NCBI RefSeq assembly: GCF_024054175.1
Contig: NZ_JAMXLA010000001.1
Coordinates: forward strand, 245,940 to 288,372
Reading direction: 5' to 3'
Source: Flavobacterium sp. NRK1
GTDB lineage: Bacteria > Bacteroidota > Bacteroidia > Flavobacteriales > Flavobacteriaceae
Length of the DNA: 42,433 nt
A program made the position numbers and the translations under genes. This document shows positions 38,989 to 42,433 of this stretch, in pieces (positions within the stretch are counted from its first letter, which is position 1; each line of letters begins with the position of its first letter). The notes below the pieces were generated by a model. The model did not search any database and had not been told where the DNA came from. It saw only the letters and a program-made list of their open reading frames with translations.

Positions 38989-39107
38989 GCAAGGCAACTG
39001 TTAAAGAAAGTGTTTGCTCTACCAACTGAGCTACATTGTCTAAACCCAATCAATGATGGGAATCGAACCCACGACACAACGAAGTAACTTTCTTAAACGA
39101 CACTTGC
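38989..39107 (-). ncRNA. Y-RNA-like unit 2 with circularly permuted tRNA mimic
   Basis: Closing stem GCAAG/CTTGC; motif at 39102-39081 begins TGTCGT and ends GTTACTTC; AAGAAAG pairs with CTTTCTT. The apical domain is in permuted order. First comes the T arm GTGGG-TTCGATT-CCCAT (39072-39056). Acceptor 3' strand CATTG and a linker follow, then acceptor 5' strand CAATG, TA, and D arm GCTC-AGTTGGTA-GAGC (39031-39016). D and T loops keep the residues (GG; TTC-A) that form the tRNA elbow. No anticodon arm exists; the Ro stem takes its place. Confidence 0.8.
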
Positions 39108-39130
39108 TTTATTTGTATTCTCACATCCAG

Positions 39131-39189
39131 CCCCTCTCACCATTGAGAGGGAAGCAAGAAAATATTTTTTATTAGCTCCCGCAACATCC
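39131..39189 (-). repeat. Array spacer repeat, copy A
   Basis: This spacer between units 1 and 2 matches copy B (38935-38982) in GGATGTTGCGGGAG, an AT run and a CCCTCTC/GAGAGGG hairpin. Its GCGGGAGC part also pairs with GCTCCCG at 39204-39198 to form a 7-bp hairpin (39175-39204). Confidence 0.6.
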
Positions 39190-39219
39190 TATGGCTCCGG
39201 GAGCACCACTCTATAGTGT

Positions 39220-39366
39220 AACAGGGCAAAAAGCAAAAAGGGACTGTTTCCTGCTCTACCGACTGAGCTACATACCCAATCTGTAAACAGCGTTGAATAT
39301 GGTGGGGCTCGAACCCACGACCTGGGCGTTAAAAATGCGAAGTAACCCTTATTTACGGCACCTGTT
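39220..39366 (-). ncRNA. Y-RNA-like unit 1 with circularly permuted tRNA mimic
   Basis: Closing stem AACAGG/CCTGTT; motif at 39360-39339 begins TGCCGT and ends TTACTTC; AAGGG pairs with CCCTT above it. The apical domain is a permuted tRNA. The T arm GTGGG-TTCGAGC-CCCAC (39318-39302) comes first. Acceptor 3' strand CATATTC (39301-39295) is followed by a linker with a CTG/CAG hairpin. Then come acceptor 5' strand GGGTATG (39277-39271), TA, and D arm GCTC-AGTCGGTA-GAGC (39268-39253). All seven acceptor pairs form, two as G-U. The Ro stem occupies the anticodon-stem position, as in YrlA-type bacterial Y RNAs. Confidence 0.82.
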
Positions 39367-39424
39367 ATATTTTTTTATTTTAAAGAAAGTGAGACTATTA
39401 AAAAACGCATATACCCGTAGCCGT

Positions 39425-39527
39425 TACCATTCAGGACCCTCAATCTTTTCAGACGGCAGGATTCGAACCTGCACGCGGATTATAGCAATTTTCCGTCGTC
39501 GAAGTATTGCAATTCCTCCCAATAGTA
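39425..39527 (-). ncRNA. tRNA-like element upstream of the array (unit 0)
   Basis: A 7-bp outer stem TACTATT/AATGGTA (one G-U), then AGGA/TCCT, enclose a T arm GCAGG-TTCGAAT-CCTGC (39472-39456) flush with GACG/CGTC. The 22-base motif of units 1-6 is missing; only TACTTCG is shared. It may be a diverged unit or a separate tRNA mimic. It starts 58 bases after the TROVE gene on the same strand. Confidence 0.45.
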
Positions 39528-39584
39528 ATCACATCACTGTAACCGTAAACCCAAGCTAAATGAGCAATAATTAAAGTGTATTAT

Positions 39585-41102
39585 TTAAAGGATTATACTG
39601 TTTATCTTAGTTAATGCATTACCTGCATCTTCCATAGAAAAAAGTACATCAAATATCTTGTCGCTCCAGCCTGCTATTAAGTACACATCGTTTCTGCGCA
39701 TATCAAGCGGCTGCTTACCATGACCGGCAAGATCGAATATATACAATTTGGCATTTGGCGCAATGGCTTTGTATTGAGACCATGATTTTTCAAACGAGTT
39801 AAACACACCATTACTATCATACATCTGCGCATCTGTAAACAAGAATACTTTATCAGCTTTATGCTTTCTTTTTATAAGGTCATCTATCACCAGGTAACCG
39901 TTTGTGGCATAACCAACTTCCCCTTCCCTTCGGTAGAACTCCAATACATTAGCAAGCACATTTCGCTGGGGCATGTTTACTATTTTCCACGTATCACCAA
40001 ACATGCCCGTAACCACATTTTTACATTGCGACTGCATAAGCATTGCAAGCATTAAACCTATATCATACAACTGTATTTTACTTTTTGCCGACACAGGCTG
40101 CTGCATAGAACCCGAAACATCTGCCGCAATTACTACCGACGTATCATAATCAAATCCTTTTATGTTTTTAGCACTATACATCACAGCATCTTCAAGCGCA
40201 TTTAATATTGCCGATGTGTAGCCCGATTTTAAAGCTTTTATTTCTCTGTATGCCGAAAGGAAACGAAAAGGTAACTGCTTAGAACTTACAACTGCTTTTT
40301 CGTTAGCTATATAGTCACACACCATTTGTATATGCCTTGCCGAAACTTCAGCTTCAACAATATTTCTTAAGTTTCTCATTAACGCCATGTAGCCTACCTT
40401 CCTGCTTTCTATCAATTCACCCCATTTGGCGGCTACAGCTCTTTTTTTATCTGCCTCATTAGCAAATTTTGTTTTACCCAATTCAGACAATTCTGTTTCC
40501 CAAGTATATGGTGTTGCCAGTGTATCGGCAGCTATTTTATTAAATATATCCTGCTGGGCTTCATCTTTTGCCTTTGGGTGAACCAAAAACAAGGCATCTC
40601 TTAACTTCACATCGGTTGCACGGTTGTATTTAGCAAACTGGTATTCATCAAACTTATTGAAGGATACTGCAAGACCTTTTTGCACTTGTTTAGATAACCT
40701 GTTAAGTTTTTTATTTTCAGTTCTTTGGTTAGCTATCTGGTAATAAGAAAGCAATTCTGTTATTTCATCAGCTCGTTGTATAACGTTGCTTACAGTCTTA
40801 CTTACCGTATCATTACCCGATGTTTGCTTTGCCAACTCTACCAAAAGCACCATTGGTACAGATCTTAAATACATCTCTGTTCTTGCATACACTGCCAGTT
40901 TAGCTACAAATTCAGCATCACATTTAGCGATAAGGCTTTTTATTTTTTCAAGCCTTTCATTACCCGATTCGTAAAATGAATCATTCAATCCTGTTGTAAC
41001 CACGGCTGAGTATAATTCAAGTTCGGGAGTCATTCTGTATGCTTTTGCACCTTCATGATTAACTGTAACATTGTTTTGCCTGTTTAAAAAATTGAATTTC
41101 AT
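39585..41102 (-). CDS. TROVE-domain (Ro60/Rsr) RNA-binding protein
   Basis: The 505-residue protein has an N-terminal TROVE ring of helical repeats (about 15-310). Typical stretches are VAKLAVYARTEMYLRSVP, LFLVHPKAKDEAQQDIF and VGYMALMRNLRNI. A C-terminal von Willebrand A domain follows, with a full MIDAS: Asp328-Ser330-Ser332 (AADVSGSM), Thr400 (GYATNG) and Asp424 (FTDAQM). Ro60/Rsr proteins bind misfolded RNA in the ring and Y RNAs on its outer surface, and work with exoribonucleases in RNA quality control. It is the first gene of the minus-strand run that continues into the Y-RNA-like array and rtcB. Confidence 0.95.
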   Translation of the reverse strand: MKFNFLNRQNNVTVNHEGAKAYRMTPELELYSAVVTTGLNDSFYESGNERLEKIKSLIAKCDAEFVAKLAVYARTEMYLRSVPMVLLVELAKQTSGNDTVSKTVSNVIQRADEITELLSYYQIANQRTENKKLNRLSKQVQKGLAVSFNKFDEYQFAKYNRATDVKLRDALFLVHPKAKDEAQQDIFNKIAADTLATPYTWETELSELGKTKFANEADKKRAVAAKWGELIESRKVGYMALMRNLRNIVEAEVSARHIQMVCDYIANEKAVVSSKQLPFRFLSAYREIKALKSGYTSAILNALEDAVMYSAKNIKGFDYDTSVVIAADVSGSMQQPVSAKSKIQLYDIGLMLAMLMQSQCKNVVTGMFGDTWKIVNMPQRNVLANVLEFYRREGEVGYATNGYLVIDDLIKRKHKADKVFLFTDAQMYDSNGVFNSFEKSWSQYKAIAPNAKLYIFDLAGHGKQPLDMRRNDVYLIAGWSDKIFDVLFSMEDAGNALTKINSIIL

Positions 41103-41172
41103 AATACAAATCTTTTTTAGGTTATTATCTTATTGTTTTTAAGGAGAGTAATTATTGTCTCATCCTGACATT

Positions 41173-41212
41173 GCAAAGATGCACGCACATGTACGCAGTG
41201 AAAATACGCAGT
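41173..41212 (-). promoter_or_regulatory. Likely TROVE promoter and TACGCAGT operator pair
   Basis: TACGCAGT occurs at 41192-41199 and again at 41205-41212, 13 bases apart. On the minus strand a CATCTTTG box (41173-41180, one mismatch to TAnnTTTG) lies just downstream of them, so the repeats fall where the -33 region would be. They are good candidates for WYL-regulator binding. Confidence 0.5.
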
Positions 41213-41302
41213 AATAAAATATTTTTAAAAAATTCAAAAAACACTCATTAACAATAACTTAAAACAAAAATAAAAACATAAAATTGTTGTAAAATATCTA
41301 AC

Positions 41303-41347
41303 TACGCAGTTACATTGCGTATTAAAACAAATTTTTATTTATTTTTG
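41303..41347 (+). promoter_or_regulatory. WYL gene promoter with overlapping palindromic operator
   Basis: TACGCA at 41303-41308 and TGCGTA at 41316-41321 form a perfect 6-base palindrome with a 7-base centre, made from the same TACGCAGT word as the two copies at 41192 and 41205. The TTG inside it (41315-41317) is 22 bases from TATTTTTG (41340-41347), a fair promoter for the WYL gene. This layout suggests autoregulation. Confidence 0.55.
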
Positions 41348-41385
41348 AGAAATACTTTTTATCAAAAACAGTCAAAAACCACAAA

Positions 41386-42408
41386 ATGGCTACAAACAAA
41401 CTTGCATTACTGCGTTATAAAACCATAGATGAATGCCTGAAGAACCGTTTCAGAAAATGGACACTAGATGATATTATAGAAAAGGTAGCCGATGCACTTT
41501 ACGAATATGAAGGAATAACCAGCGGTGTAAGCAAACGAACCATTCAGGCAGATATTCAGGTAATGCGTAGCGATAGCCTTGGCTATAATGCCCCTATAGT
41601 AGTTACCGACAGGCGATTTTACACCTATGAAGATGCTGCCTACAGCATAACAAAGTCGCCTATTAATGATACCGACATGGAAAAGATGAAAGAAATTGTA
41701 AGTGTACTAAAACAACTGAACGGTTTTAATTATTTTGACGAAATGAGCGAGCTTATCGCTAAATTGGAAAACAATGTAAACAAGTCGGCTAAAAAAACGA
41801 AGAATTACATACAGTTTGACGATAATAAGAAACTAAGAGGAATTGAACATATAAATCCGCTATATCAGGCGATACTTAACAAAACACCGCTATTTATAGA
41901 GTACCAATCTTTTAAAGCACAAAAACCCTCAAAGGAAATTTACTATCCCTACTTATTGAAAGAATACCGTAACCGCTGGTTTTTGGTAACAATGAAAAAG
42001 AAGCATCCGTATTTAATGACGCTTGCACTTGACCGTATGATAGAATTTCAGCCGCTTACAAAAGAGCAGTATGTAGAATATGAGGGCGTAGATTTTGAGC
42101 GTTACTTTGACGATTTAATAGGTGTAACCAAATCACAGCGCGACAGGGCACAAAAGGTGATACTTAAATTTAACAAAGTAAATGCACCTTACGTTATTAC
42201 AAAACCCCTTCACCATTCACAAAAAGTATTGAATGAGAATGAAAACGGTATCATCATCCGTATTGATGTAGTATTAAACTTTGAACTGGAAAAAGAAATA
42301 TTGGGATTTGGCGAATGCGTAAAAGTTGTATCGCCCCGAAATTTGCAGGAAAGAATAAAAAGAAGAATAGACCGGGCTGCGGAGCTTTATATAGAGAAGA
42401 AAGAATAA
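41386..42408 (+). CDS. WYL-domain transcriptional regulator
   Basis: The 340-residue protein has an N-terminal winged-helix DNA-binding part (about 1-80: RYKTIDECLKNRFRKWTLDDII, GVSKRTIQADIQVMR). A WYL domain follows at about 160-235 (NPLYQAILNKTPLFIEYQSF, YPYLLKEYRNRWFLVTMKK) and a C-terminal WCX-like extension (about 260-335). WYL domains sense nucleic acids or nucleotides and control DNA- and RNA-damage and defence genes. It is divergent from the TROVE-array-rtcB run across a 283-base region with TACGCAGT repeats, so it is the probable regulator of that run, in place of the RtcR activator of enterobacteria. Confidence 0.93.
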   Translation: MATNKLALLRYKTIDECLKNRFRKWTLDDIIEKVADALYEYEGITSGVSKRTIQADIQVMRSDSLGYNAPIVVTDRRFYTYEDAAYSITKSPINDTDMEKMKEIVSVLKQLNGFNYFDEMSELIAKLENNVNKSAKKTKNYIQFDDNKKLRGIEHINPLYQAILNKTPLFIEYQSFKAQKPSKEIYYPYLLKEYRNRWFLVTMKKKHPYLMTLALDRMIEFQPLTKEQYVEYEGVDFERYFDDLIGVTKSQRDRAQKVILKFNKVNAPYVITKPLHHSQKVLNENENGIIIRIDVVLNFELEKEILGFGECVKVVSPRNLQERIKRRIDRAAELYIEKKE

Positions 42409-42410
42409 AA

Positions 42411-42433
42411 AACGCCTCCAAATTGGAGGCGTT
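42411..42433 (+). terminator. Terminator after the WYL gene
   Basis: AACGCCTCC pairs with GGAGGCGTT over a 5-base loop. The window ends at the hairpin, so any T run lies outside it. Confidence 0.75.

Noticed and set aside
38492..39527. CRISPR array or cluster of ordinary tRNA genes in the rtcB-TROVE gap
   Set aside because: The repeats are neither identical nor evenly spaced, so this is not CRISPR. The tRNA-like parts lack anticodon arms and free 3' acceptor ends, and D and T arms are in permuted order, so they are not functional tRNAs.

Overview
The window looks like a chromosomal segment from a low-GC member of the Flavobacteriaceae (Bacteroidota). The signs are Bacteroidota promoter boxes of the TAnnTTTG type, a type IX secretion sorting domain, the rpmB-rpmG-DUF4295-ftsY gene order, a bacillithiol synthesis gene (bshC) and an archaeal-type prolyl-tRNA synthetase.

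Region 1 (1-14.3 kb) is accessory. It starts with a tRNA-Leu and its terminator. Then come an NTF2-like protein, a RibD/DHFR-like reductase, an outer-membrane protein and an unknown protein built from two tandem modules. A cluster of redox and regulatory genes follows: a short-chain dehydrogenase, two AraC regulators, a TetX-like flavin monooxygenase, a double AHSA1-domain protein and a GlxA-type AraC regulator. It ends with catalase-peroxidase KatG, a VIT1/CCC1-type metal transporter and a phytanoyl-CoA-dioxygenase-like enzyme.

Region 2 (14.4-36 kb) is mostly core: rpsT, two tRNA-Glu, proS, a Gly/Tyr-rich lipoprotein, an OmpP1/FadL porin, rimO, a B12-type radical SAM protein, three small unknown genes, bshC, ndk, a DUF721 protein, a serine hydrolase, ftsY, DUF4295, rpmG, rpmB, a CinA-like protein, an HPt protein, an FAH-family hydrolase, a DEDDh exonuclease and a VanX-like dipeptidase. 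A leucine-rich-repeat T9SS cargo gene at 36.0-36.9 kb carries two single-base frameshifts.

Region 3 (37-42.4 kb) is the most interesting part. It is a complete RNA-repair-like locus: a WYL regulator facing a TROVE/Ro60 (Rsr) gene, then about 1.1 kb without coding sequence, then the RNA ligase rtcB. The non-coding stretch holds an array of six minus-strand RNAs. Each has a 22-nt motif that resembles the Ro-binding strand of Y RNAs, enclosed by a closing stem whose sequence differs from unit to unit but stays complementary. Two units carry a circularly permuted tRNA mimic (T arm, acceptor stem, D arm) with the Ro stem in place of the anticodon stem. The others carry progressively reduced versions, down to none. 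A seventh tRNA-like element without the motif lies upstream. TACGCAGT boxes in the WYL/TROVE intergenic region are likely operators. Single YrlA-type tRNA-like Y RNAs beside rsr and rtcB are known in other bacteria; this graded multi-unit array under a WYL regulator is what deserves study.
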